A stretch of DNA of 9,728 bases from Desulfobacterales bacterium (GCA_020347085.1 CP070769.1:105694-115421), one strand, 5' to 3'; counted from the first letter of the stretch, positions 1 through 7,417 are shown. Notes: a model not told the origin generated them from the sequence alone. Translations and numbers: made by a program.

Positions 1-8
1 TCAGGGAA

Positions 9-225
9 CCGCCAGGGGACATCCTTTTTGAGGCAGGTCAATCCTCATCCTGCTCGTCAGTGGCAAATGGTATCGAACGTCATGAACCAGGCACACGCAA
101 ACATTGCATACAAGCTGAGAAGCCTATTGTAAATGCGTCAGGACCGTATGTCGAATATGATGCCGTTGAGGGGCCTGTCAGGCCATATCAGTGACCTGAC
201 CTCAAAAAGGATGTCCCCCTGGCGG
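9..225. repeat. MITE-like element bounded by long inverted repeats
   Basis: Positions 9-40 and 192-225 are inverted copies of each other. The arms are 32 and 34 nt and match throughout except for two single-base gaps: an extra G in the G-run and an extra T in the right arm. The arms end in CCGCCAGGGG / CCCCCTGGCGG, and homology stops abruptly outside them. The 150-nt interior has no long ORF, but it contains the short palindrome GGCCTG-T-CAGGCC at 172-184 and a TGACC-TGACC repeat inside the right arm. No target-site duplication is visible in the flanks, and only 8 nt lie to the left. Size and structure fit a non-autonomous transposable element (MITE) or a paired REP-like palindrome. The family is not identified. 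Confidence 0.65.
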
Positions 226-525
226 CAAGAAAGCTGCGCAATACTAGCAACATCTTCAAGAGAGCGGTTTGGGCAACAGCCCGTTAAAGATCAAACCTGA
301 CATCTAAAAGCCTCCTGTTCCATCCTCCCACTCAACTTGGAAGCGTGCCAATTAAGCTGTGAGCTTTCACCCGGCGGTTTTTACTGCTGCAATCGTTCAA
401 CTTCTTGATCTTGAAAAAATTACACGTTTTTGAAGCCCCCTGCAGTAAGCTCAAGAGAATCCTCGGCTGTAAGGTCTTATACCATTCTTAAATTCGCTCG
501 CTGCTGCGGTTCAAAGACATTGTTC
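226..525. other. Intergenic stretch beyond the inverted-repeat element
   Basis: This stretch has no long coding region I would accept. The only structure I can point to is the strong ribosome-binding site, 15-codon ORF and hairpin at 256-316 (annotated separately). The part from about 330 to 525, just downstream of the cupin stop on the minus strand, shows no GC-rich hairpin followed by a T-run, so no intrinsic terminator for the cupin gene is evident. Confidence 0.5.
256..316 (-). other. Strong SD plus 15-codon ORF with overlapping hairpin (leader-like or gene remnant)
   Basis: On the minus strand a perfect AGGAGG (plus 311-316) sits 7 nt before an ATG (plus 301-303). The ORF runs 15 codons (MSGLIFNGLLPKPLS) to a TGA ending at 256. 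The same bases can fold: GGTTTG/CAAACC arms (plus 266-271 and 292-297) enclose a short GGC/GCC stem. The start lies about 210 nt downstream of the cupin stop on the same strand, and the inverted-repeat element begins 31 nt past the short ORF's stop. It may be a leader peptide, the 5' stub of a gene broken by the insertion, or chance. No product can be assigned. Confidence 0.3.
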
Positions 526-882
526 TTATATGCGTCCGAAGTCATCCTCCAACCGTTCAATGTCATCTTCGCCAAAATAATCACCGGTCTGCACCTCAAT
601 AAAGGCCATATCCTCAGTTCCAGGGTTCATAACGCGGTGTGTGGCCCCCTGAGGAATATTAACCGCTTCACCGGCCTTGACATGCAGTTCTTCATCATCC
701 CGAGTCACAATCGCTTCTCCGTTCAGAATGTACCAGTGTTCCGCTCGGCGGCGGTGTCGCTGGAGACTCAGCCGTTTACCCGGGTAAACAATGATCCGTT
801 TCACCTTGTGGTCCGGCTCATCGGCAAGGACCTGATAATAACCCCAAGGGCGATGGTCTTCTTCCATCTTGTCAGTGCTCAC
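526..882 (-). CDS. Stand-alone phosphomannose isomerase type II-like cupin
   Basis: This 118-aa protein matches the C-terminal mannose-6-phosphate isomerase domain of bifunctional ManC/AlgA enzymes, here without the guanylyltransferase half. Visible marks are the entry motif HRPWGYY (10-16), cupin motif 1 GKRLSLQRHRRRAEHW (35-50), with Gln41, His43 and Glu48 at the usual metal-ligand positions, Gly55 closing motif 1, motif 2 PQGATHRVMNPG (78-89) with His82, and the family C-terminus GEDDIERLEDDFGR (104-117). It is probably cytosolic and may interconvert mannose-6-P and fructose-6-P or act on a related sugar phosphate; the reaction is inferred. A GTG start is chosen because GAGGTGAT (plus 888-895) lies 5 nt upstream; an in-frame ATG 15 nt later has no better signal. 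It follows the ADP-ribosylglycohydrolase by 181 nt on the same strand and has its own candidate promoter. Confidence 0.88.
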   Translation of the reverse strand: MSTDKMEEDHRPWGYYQVLADEPDHKVKRIIVYPGKRLSLQRHRRRAEHWYILNGEAIVTRDDEELHVKAGEAVNIPQGATHRVMNPGTEDMAFIEVQTGDYFGEDDIERLEDDFGRI

Positions 883-956
883 AAAAGATCACCTCACAAG
901 GTTTCCGTGCTCTACACATCGAAGCCTGGCACGCGAAGGTATATCTTACTGTTCAT

Positions 957-985
957 ATAATACGACGATTAAGCAATGCTTACAA
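957..985 (-). promoter_or_regulatory. Candidate sigma-70 promoter for the cupin gene
   Basis: On the minus strand TTGTAA (plus 980-985, 4/6 match to the -35 consensus) is followed after exactly 17 nt by TATTAT (plus 957-962, 5/6 match to the -10). The predicted start near 950 would leave a leader of roughly 70 nt before the GTG. It sits in the 181-nt gap after the ADP-ribosylglycohydrolase gene, which supports separate expression of the cupin. The assignment rests on the motif only. Confidence 0.45.
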
Positions 986-1063
986 ATTAGATATTGGAAG
1001 TGAGCCCCTTCTTATGCCGTCTTTTTGTGATTATAATCCGAGGCATATGTCAGATAACCCCCT

Positions 1064-2023
1064 TCACACAGGATTCGATAATGATGAAACAATCTGCTTG
1101 ACACAGTTGACTACATAATCTCGCCCCTTTGGCCCGTTTTCCAGGGGAGTCAGCCACTCCTGTGGTATCTGGTCATACCCGTAATATGCCCCTGCAACCG
1201 CCCCTGCCATGGCACCGATGGTGTCAGTGTCACCACCCAGGTTGACCGCTAAGACGACTGCCTCCCGGAAGCTATAGGTCAATAAAAAAGCGGCAAGAGC
1301 TGGCGGTACCGACTCGATGGCCCTCAAACTCAGCCCGTACCGACCTGTGATCACCTCAATCACTTCAACCATGGGGCCACCAGGAATTGTTCTAATTTCG
1401 TCTACGCATTCGGCAAACCCTTGGTCCACATCCCTTACCTGAGCCACGATCTCATCTAAGAAGCTTTCTGGCTTGATCGGTTCGCGGGACAGGCCGTGTT
1501 GAAGTGCCAAACCTACTGCTGAAGCCTGCGCTACTGCGCCAGCCAACCCTTCCGGATGATTGTGCGTGATGCGAGCACTCAGTATGGCGTTTTCTTTGAG
1601 GGCTTGCAGGTTACGGTAGTAAAAGCAACCGATGGGGGCTATTCTCATAGCGCCACCATTTCCATAACTGTCTGTGCCTACCTGGTCCCAGGGGATTTCC
1701 TGTCCAATCCTTTCCATCACGCCAAAGATGCGTCGGCCGTACCCACGCCACGATTCAAAGTTTTCCTGGAATCTCCTAGCGCATACTGCAGGATCGAACC
1801 CGTCGGCTTGTTGCAGGGTCTCCAAGATCCCTATCATCATCTGTGTATCATCCGTGTAATGCCCTTCTTCCCGGATCATGGTATCAACAAGCCCGAACCG
1901 GCTGTAAATCGTTCTATGGGGCCAACCCTCCACGGGCTCGCCCAAGGCGTCTCCCACAAAGGTCCCAAGGGCTGATCCGAGAAATCTATTCAGCAATTGA
2001 GCCTTGTCTGCATTTTCCATCAC
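1064..2023 (-). CDS. ADP-ribosylglycohydrolase (DraG/ARH3-like)
   Basis: A 319-aa protein of the ADP-ribosyl-[dinitrogen reductase] glycohydrolase family, which removes ADP-ribose from modified proteins or hydrolyses related ADP-ribose linkages using a di-magnesium centre. Motifs in order: GSALGTFVGDALGEPVE (16-32), the metal motif YTDDTQ (56-61), NGGAMRIAPIG (122-132), THNHPEG (153-159), and the second metal motif NLGGDTDTIGAMAGA (261-275) with Asp265, Asp267 and Thr268. All metal ligands known from the family appear present, so it should be active. Length is normal for a single-domain member, and no signal peptide is seen. The GTG start has GAGGT 7 nt upstream, overlapping the stop of the preceding glycosyltransferase; the next codon is ATG (2020), an equally acceptable start. 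It lies 10 nt behind the GT9 gene, so the two are almost certainly cotranscribed. No cognate ADP-ribosyltransferase or nitrogenase gene is in the window, so the substrate is unknown. Confidence 0.92.
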   Translation of the reverse strand: MMENADKAQLLNRFLGSALGTFVGDALGEPVEGWPHRTIYSRFGLVDTMIREEGHYTDDTQMMIGILETLQQADGFDPAVCARRFQENFESWRGYGRRIFGVMERIGQEIPWDQVGTDSYGNGGAMRIAPIGCFYYRNLQALKENAILSARITHNHPEGLAGAVAQASAVGLALQHGLSREPIKPESFLDEIVAQVRDVDQGFAECVDEIRTIPGGPMVEVIEVITGRYGLSLRAIESVPPALAAFLLTYSFREAVVLAVNLGGDTDTIGAMAGAVAGAYYGYDQIPQEWLTPLENGPKGRDYVVNCVKQIVSSLSNPV

Positions 2024-2033
2024 AGCCTGTACC

Positions 2034-3005
2034 TCAGGATGCCAGCTCTCTAACAGCGTCGAAGACCATCCTTATGGACACCCCATTAAGGCATTTAGGA
2101 TCTTCACAATTGGCTGCATCCGTTTCAAAACAGGGGGTGCAGTCTACAACCCCTCTGAGCACCTTTGTCGCACGACCTACCGGTGACCATCTCTTGGGAT
2201 TCGAAGGCCCGAAGATGGCTACTGTGGGTGTGCCCATGAAAGCAGAGAGATGGGTCACACCAGAGTCGTTGCCAATAAGACACCTCGTTTGCTTCAATAA
2301 CTCCATGAGCGACACAAGGTCGGAAACTTCATAAACTCGAAAATCCCCATTTGACATGGATTTGACAACCGGAGCGAGGTCTGATTCTGCTGGCCCCACC
2401 AGAAAGACCACTTCCCCAGGCTTCTCCCCCTTAATAACCATAGCAGCTTCAATAAAATTTTTCACCGGCCACCGTTTCCTTGCACTCCCAGCGCCAGGGT
2501 GCATGACAACCACGTGTTCTTGTTGGGGCATTCTTCCACCAGAGCTATATGAGATTGGTATAACCTTGAATGGGAATGAGAAAAGGATATCTGAGCTGGT
2601 CAGCAGACGCTTGGCCCGCAATTGCTTCATCAGATGCAAGGCCACATGAGCTTCCTCATCAACTGGAGGTCGGGGGCATATTCTGTGGACTTCTCCACCG
2701 TGATTTTGTCTCAGATGATGCTCGACGGCGTCTGAGAAACTGATCAAGATAATGATATCATAGTTATTTATAAAGATCTTTACAAACGGTGTCATCTCTC
2801 CACCAAAGAGAGTAGAGAAACGGGCATTTTCAAGAGAAAAAAGCGCATCTACTATATTCAGCGCACGAGCTGTCTTTCCCAACTCACTAGAACACAAAAG
2901 GGCCACAGAGGCCTTCCTCTCGCGCTTCAAGGATATAAATGCCGGAAAGTTGAGAACCGAATCCCCAAGAGCACCTTGATGAATGATGAGTATCTTCTCT
3001 TTCAT
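2034..3005 (-). CDS. Glycosyltransferase family 9 (heptosyltransferase-like)
   Basis: A 323-aa GT-B fold transferase of family 9, whose characterised members (WaaC/WaaF/WaaQ) add heptose to the lipopolysaccharide core on the cytosolic face of the inner membrane. Visible motifs are KILIIHQGALGDSVLN near the N-terminus (donor/acceptor loop of the first Rossmann domain), HPGAGSARKRWP (169-180), GNDSGVTHLSA (245-255) with the conserved Asp, and FGPSNPKRWSPVG (265-277). A C-x2-C-x7-C-x4-C cluster follows, as in many GT9 proteins. The ATG at 3005 is chosen because the Rossmann strand begins at once after it. An in-frame GTG at 3044 would add 13 residues without a recognised motif, and neither start has a clear Shine-Dalgarno. 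It is first in an operon with the ADP-ribosylglycohydrolase. Which sugar it transfers cannot be told from sequence. Confidence 0.9.
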   Translation of the reverse strand: MKEKILIIHQGALGDSVLNFPAFISLKRERKASVALLCSSELGKTARALNIVDALFSLENARFSTLFGGEMTPFVKIFINNYDIIILISFSDAVEHHLRQNHGGEVHRICPRPPVDEEAHVALHLMKQLRAKRLLTSSDILFSFPFKVIPISYSSGGRMPQQEHVVVMHPGAGSARKRWPVKNFIEAAMVIKGEKPGEVVFLVGPAESDLAPVVKSMSNGDFRVYEVSDLVSLMELLKQTRCLIGNDSGVTHLSAFMGTPTVAIFGPSNPKRWSPVGRATKVLRGVVDCTPCFETDAANCEDPKCLNGVSIRMVFDAVRELAS

Positions 3006-3088
3006 TTCACAAGCATTTCTTGGTCGAAGAGTCTGGCGGTACACTGATATGTCTGATCTTTCACGATCATGTGAGGCGGAAGAACAGG

Positions 3089-3160
3089 CTGGAACAATGG
3101 AAAATTGGGGTACTGGAGAAATGGAACGTGTTGAATCGATAGTGAGTTCCGGGTTCCGAG
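3089..3160. repeat. Degenerate short-period tract (8-bp TGGAA units, then 7-bp GTTCC units)
   Basis: From 3089 to 3136 the sequence falls into six consecutive 8-nt units of the form NTGGAANN. Four carry TGGAA or TGGAG at the same phase, and two are diverged. A second short repeat follows at 3146-3160, where GTTCCGG is followed by GTTCCGA. The tract lies in the spacer between the kinase operon and the GT9 operon, upstream of the GT9 start. Its function is unknown. It looks like an old slippage-generated repeat rather than protein-binding iterons. Confidence 0.45.
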
Positions 3161-3281
3161 TTTGGCTTCAGCTTCACTTCGTGTCGGATTTAGATTCTTA
3201 CAACTTTCAACTCGTGGTCCATAATAAGCCCTTCACCCCATTACTTCAATACTCTCACAGAGGCCCAGGTCATAAGTACTC

Positions 3282-5228
3282 TCAATTGTCCAGGGTCTTC
3301 CGTATCGCCTGAGACAGTTGGTTGATATTGAAGGGCTTCTGGATGAATCCATCACACCCACGCTCCAATATCTCGGTCGCTTGGCCGTTTAGGCTGTATC
3401 CGCTTGAAAGGAGCACCACTATGTCTGGGTCTATCTCCTTGAGTGTGTCATAGGCATCACCACCACCCATGTCTGGCATGATCATGTCGAGGATTACTAG
3501 ATCAATTTCATCCTTGTGGTTCCTGTACACTTCCACTGCTTCTTTTCCGCTTTTGGCCAATAGTACCTGATAGCCCATTTCCTTTAGCATCTTTTCGCCA
3601 ACATCAATAATTATGTCCTCATCGTCTACAAGTAAGACAGCCTCGTGTCCTCGCTGAATACCTTCATCTTTCTCGGTCGGGCTTTGCTCAATGATGAATC
3701 CTTCTGTCGTAGGGAGGTAAATGTTAAAGGTAGTTCCTTGCCCCTTTCTACTGTAAACGTTTATGATCCCACCATGATTCTTGATGATACCATAAGCAGA
3801 AGCCAGCCCCAAGCCTGTTCCCCGACCCATTTCCTTGGTGGTAAAGAAGGGCTCAAAAATGCGATTTTGGGTCTCTTCGTCGATGCCGACGCCGGTATCG
3901 GTCACGGACACCTTCACATAATTGCCAGGCCTTACTCCAGAAAACCCAGCAGCATTCTCGTCAAGTGTGACATTTTCCGCTTGTATGTAAAGGTCGCCAC
4001 CTCCTGGCATCGCCTGCCAGGCATTTACATAGAGATTCAACAGCACCTGTTCGATCTGTGTCCGGTCCACTTCTACTGTCCAGACATCCTGTTGACACTC
4101 TCTGTGTATCCTGATTTCCTTTTTCGTGCGACCAAACATCTGGGAACTTTTCTCGATGAGTTCGCGAAGATCCGTGGGCCTGACCTCGTATTTGCCCCCC
4201 CTGGCAAAACCCAAGAGTTGTTTCGTCAGATATGCCCCCCGTTTCACCATATCCTCTATCCCCTTGATATGCCCGAAGTGGGGATGGTCGGCATCGACAT
4301 CCAGAAACATCAAAGAGGTGTGTCCCTCGATTCCCATAAGCAAGTTGTTAAAATCGTGTGCAATGCCACCTGCAAGCGTTCCAATCGCTTTCATCTTCTG
4401 GGCTTGTAATAACTGGGCTTCAAGGCGTTTACGATCAGTTATATCCCTTGCTACTCCATAACTCCCTCTAAACTCCTTGTCTTGCTGGTCAACCGGTCGA
4501 TCATACACCCCCATGGCCTTTAACTCTACCGTTAAATGTCCGTTTCGGCTACTTGCGTCCTGAAGACGTTTCAGCCTCAATTCTACACCCGTGGTGGCAC
4601 GTGCACCTGTTCTCCTCTCGTTGAAACGATATTTGGCTTTACCCATATCTTCTTCAAAGACAATGGAGGTGTAATGTTTGCCAACCAACTGGTTAGTCGT
4701 ATAACCGAGAAGAGAGTCAACAGCACCACTTACAAATGTGAACATCCCATCAGCGTTGAGCGTATAGATAATGTCGGGGGATGCATGCACCAAATATTGG
4801 TAACGCTTTTCTGTTAGCTCAAGTTTTCCGCTAACAAGTTCGTGTTCCTTTTTTAACCTACTTTGATCAAGTGCATTGCCGACCCTTTTTAAAAGCTCCT
4901 CGAAATTAAAAGGCTTTCTGAGGTAATCGTAAGCTCCCCTCCTTAAGGATTCGACAGCTGAGTCCACAGAGGCGTGCCCTGTCATGAGGATGACCACCGT
5001 CTCCTGATCTTGGCTACTTATATAGTCCATAAGCTGGTGGCCAGTCATGTCGGGCATTACGATGTCCAGAAGAACAAGATCGAACCTATCTTTAGAGAGA
5101 TATTCCATGGCTTCTTTGCCACTCTGACCTGTTTGCGTGTCATAGCCTTGGCCACTTAACAATACCTTCAGGCTATCGCACATACGTGGTTCATCATCAA
5201 CTATCAGGACCTTAGGCGTATGGGGCAT
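3282..5228 (-). CDS. Hybrid sensor histidine kinase, REC-PAS-HisKA-HATPase-REC
   Basis: A 648-aa soluble kinase. The N-terminal receiver (about 5-120) has the acidic pair Asp11/Asp12, phospho-acceptor Asp55 in LVLLDIVMPD, Thr83 and Lys105. A PAS domain (about 140-265) ends in the usual DITDRKRLEAQL linker. The HisKA domain has H-box His291 in GGIAHDFNN. The HATPase domain has N-box LLNLYVNAWQAM (Asn402), G1 DTGVGID (444-450), F-box IFEPFFTTK and G2 GRGTGLGLA (468-476). The C-terminal receiver (about 528-645) has Asp535/Asp536, Asp581, Ser608/609 and Lys631. All catalytic residues are intact. No membrane segment is seen, so it should sense a cytosolic signal or receive phosphate from another kinase. 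GGAGGT lies 3 nt before the ATG. It is second in an operon, 14 nt after the HDOD kinase, and the N-terminal receiver is a likely target of that partner (inference). Confidence 0.95.
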   Translation of the reverse strand: MPHTPKVLIVDDEPRMCDSLKVLLSGQGYDTQTGQSGKEAMEYLSKDRFDLVLLDIVMPDMTGHQLMDYISSQDQETVVILMTGHASVDSAVESLRRGAYDYLRKPFNFEELLKRVGNALDQSRLKKEHELVSGKLELTEKRYQYLVHASPDIIYTLNADGMFTFVSGAVDSLLGYTTNQLVGKHYTSIVFEEDMGKAKYRFNERRTGARATTGVELRLKRLQDASSRNGHLTVELKAMGVYDRPVDQQDKEFRGSYGVARDITDRKRLEAQLLQAQKMKAIGTLAGGIAHDFNNLLMGIEGHTSLMFLDVDADHPHFGHIKGIEDMVKRGAYLTKQLLGFARGGKYEVRPTDLRELIEKSSQMFGRTKKEIRIHRECQQDVWTVEVDRTQIEQVLLNLYVNAWQAMPGGGDLYIQAENVTLDENAAGFSGVRPGNYVKVSVTDTGVGIDEETQNRIFEPFFTTKEMGRGTGLGLASAYGIIKNHGGIINVYSRKGQGTTFNIYLPTTEGFIIEQSPTEKDEGIQRGHEAVLLVDDEDIIIDVGEKMLKEMGYQVLLAKSGKEAVEVYRNHKDEIDLVILDMIMPDMGGGDAYDTLKEIDPDIVVLLSSGYSLNGQATEILERGCDGFIQKPFNINQLSQAIRKTLDN

Positions 5229-5242
5229 GTGACCTCCGCAAG

Positions 5243-7417
5243 CTAATGGCTCTTTCTTTTTCCTACAGGCAAGACGATCTTAAAGGTTGTCCCCGTTGTC
5301 TTGTCGCTCTCACAGGTCAAGGCTCCATTTAATTCCCGGATAATGTCATAGGCGATAGACAAACCCAGGCCGGCGTGTTCCTCCCCCTTTGTCGTAACAA
5401 AGGGCTCAAACAACTTCGCCTTTATCGTGTCCGGGATGCCCGAACCGTCATCTCTGATCGTGGCTTCCACATATTGCTGGTCTGCCTTTGCGTCCTCTTC
5501 CGGTTCGTCTCCCATGCCATCGGAGGGAAATCGCGTATTAACATAAAGATTCCCTCCCTTCGGCATCGCCTCAACCGCATTATTTATAAGGTTAATAAAG
5601 ACCTGTTTTAACCCGTTTTTATCCGTTGGGACCAACGGCAACGATGGCCCGAGATCAAGGTGAGCCTGGACACCAGAGTGCACCAGGAGAGATTCATGAG
5701 TGATTTTAATAAGGTCCGATATGATGGCATTTATATCCACCAGTTCCTTTTGTTGCATTCCGGGCTCGGAGAAACTGGACAGATCTCGGACAATGGCGGA
5801 AACACGATCGATCTCTTCATCGATTATTCCTATTTCTTCTTGAGCCGGGCTATCCTTGGCCAGTTTAAGTCTAAGAATCTTAAGATAATTCTTTATGATA
5901 CCTAAAGGGTTACTCACTTCATGGGCTACCTTCTTGGCCAAGGCCGATGGAACTGTGAGGCGGCTGGATTGCATTGACTTTGCCCCTGTTTGTCTTACGA
6001 TTTCGGCATGCAGAGCCAAACCTGCCTGGCGAGCAAACATGGTTAAGAGGTTTATCTCTTCAGGCAAATTGGAAAACTGCGCTTCTTCCACACCAACGAC
6101 GATCACGCCGACAAACTCCTTGTGGGCTAACATGGGAAGACACAGCATACCATCTTTTCCCATTAGCCGATTAAGCTGGTCGTCTATAATGCTAAGATCA
6201 ACCTCTGCCAAATGCCCAAAAGAGTCCAGAGGTTGCCCAAGAGAAAGAGACTTTGCCAACAGAGACTTTTTCCTTTGAACAGGAATGACGAACTCCTGGA
6301 CCCGGACATCTTGATCGGCTCCTGTATCACCCTTGCCAACCAGGACATCTTTTTGCTCGTCATATAGGAAAAAGAGGACACGACAACCATCAAACAAGAC
6401 CTGAAGGCCTTGGGCGACAACTTTCAGGACAGACTCCTCGCCATGGGCTTCGAGCACATTTTGGAGCGTACCTTGAAGCAGAGACATCTCTCTCACTGCG
6501 CGGACAAGGTCTTTTACCTTTTCAGCGTCCTTTTCAGAGACTGATCCGCCTGAGGCATCTGGGCGTTCAAGCTCTATCTCCAGTGATTCTGCCGCCTGCT
6601 TCACTTCATCCGCGGCCAGCGATATCAATCCTTCTGCTTCAGACCGGGCAAAGCCGAAAACCTCTTCTGCTGTCCTAAAACCAGCACCAGTCTCTTCAAC
6701 AGTTTTTGAGCACAGAGCATTGGCTACGAATACAATCTTCACCAAGGGGAGGGCATCCAAAATTCTGTTTACTGGTTCATGGTGATAGCGAACCGCATCC
6801 GCCATGAACGATTGTAGCCTCCACTGATTGATCATCCAGGCTCCCACCTCATAATGCGTTGTTCCGTAATGTCTTTCGGATGCTAAAAGCAAGTCCGACT
6901 TGTCCCTGGATGGTTGAAGACCCTTGTCATACTGTTCTTTTGAAGAATTCGCCCACAAGACTAACTTCCCAATGTCATGCAGAAGCCCCGACAAGAAAGC
7001 CTCATCAGGGGTCGAATACGAAGTCTTTTCGGCAATCAGCTTCGCTAAAGTCGCACACATCAAGGAGTGTACCCAAAACTGCTTCAAAACAGAGACAATG
7101 GACACATCCTTGACCTGGTCAAAAACATAATGTACTGAAGCGCTTATGGCCGTATTCCTAATGCTCTCCGTCCCCACCAACAACAAAGCCTGGTCAATCG
7201 CGGTTATCTTATTCGGCGGGCTACAATAGGCAGAATTGGCTAGACCCATGAGCCTTGCACATAAGGCGGGATCTTTCTTGATAATCTGAGATGTTTCGTT
7301 AATTGGGCCTGGTTCCCAACTGCGGGCCCTAATTAACTTCAGAAGGATATGGGGCAGGGTCGGCAAGTGCAAGGACGTATCAATGCTACTAAGAAAGTCG
7401 TTAGGATGGGCTTGCAT
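5243..7417 (-). CDS. HDOD-GAF sensor histidine kinase
   Basis: A 724-aa soluble kinase. Residues about 15-220 are an HDOD domain, shown by the LPTLPHILLKLI entry, KKDPALCARLMGLANSAY (48-64), LLHDIGKLVLW (145-155) with the HD pair His147/Asp148, His188 and YHHEP (211-215). A helical linker and a GAF domain (about 311-475) follow. The HisKA domain has His499 in KKVAHEVSNPLGIIKNYL. The HATPase domain has N-box FINLINNAVEAM (Asn613), G1 DDGSGIP (656-662), FEPFVTTK and G2 HAGLGLSIA (681-689). There is no receiver or DNA-binding domain and no transmembrane segment. HDOD domains usually act as signalling scaffolds; the ligand of the GAF domain is unknown. The ATG has only a weak purine stretch upstream (GGGATT, 8 nt away). 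It leads the operon, followed 14 nt later by the REC-PAS kinase, its likely phosphorelay partner. Confidence 0.94.
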   Translation of the reverse strand: MQAHPNDFLSSIDTSLHLPTLPHILLKLIRARSWEPGPINETSQIIKKDPALCARLMGLANSAYCSPPNKITAIDQALLLVGTESIRNTAISASVHYVFDQVKDVSIVSVLKQFWVHSLMCATLAKLIAEKTSYSTPDEAFLSGLLHDIGKLVLWANSSKEQYDKGLQPSRDKSDLLLASERHYGTTHYEVGAWMINQWRLQSFMADAVRYHHEPVNRILDALPLVKIVFVANALCSKTVEETGAGFRTAEEVFGFARSEAEGLISLAADEVKQAAESLEIELERPDASGGSVSEKDAEKVKDLVRAVREMSLLQGTLQNVLEAHGEESVLKVVAQGLQVLFDGCRVLFFLYDEQKDVLVGKGDTGADQDVRVQEFVIPVQRKKSLLAKSLSLGQPLDSFGHLAEVDLSIIDDQLNRLMGKDGMLCLPMLAHKEFVGVIVVGVEEAQFSNLPEEINLLTMFARQAGLALHAEIVRQTGAKSMQSSRLTVPSALAKKVAHEVSNPLGIIKNYLKILRLKLAKDSPAQEEIGIIDEEIDRVSAIVRDLSSFSEPGMQQKELVDINAIISDLIKITHESLLVHSGVQAHLDLGPSLPLVPTDKNGLKQVFINLINNAVEAMPKGGNLYVNTRFPSDGMGDEPEEDAKADQQYVEATIRDDGSGIPDTIKAKLFEPFVTTKGEEHAGLGLSIAYDIIRELNGALTCESDKTTGTTFKIVLPVGKRKSH

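Noticed and set aside
148..300. 50-codon open frame crossing the right inverted repeat
   Set aside because: It has no clear ribosome-binding site, and most of it is repeat arm. It is read as chance.
430..960. 176-codon open frame on the plus strand over the cupin gene
   Set aside because: It runs antisense to a cupin gene with clear family motifs and a good Shine-Dalgarno. Its own product has no recognisable motif and it has no ribosome-binding site.
1843..2334. 163-codon open frame on the plus strand across the ADP-ribosylglycohydrolase/GT9 junction
   Set aside because: It is antisense to two well-supported genes, and its composition looks like an antisense shadow.
3240..3281. Terminator for the kinase operon just past the second kinase
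   Set aside because: Only a CTCT/AGAG 4-bp stem and no T-run can be drawn on the minus strand, which is too weak to call.
3645..4409. 254-codon open frame on the plus strand
   Set aside because: It is entirely antisense to the hybrid kinase, whose catalytic motifs are intact in the other strand. The translated product has no recognisable domain.
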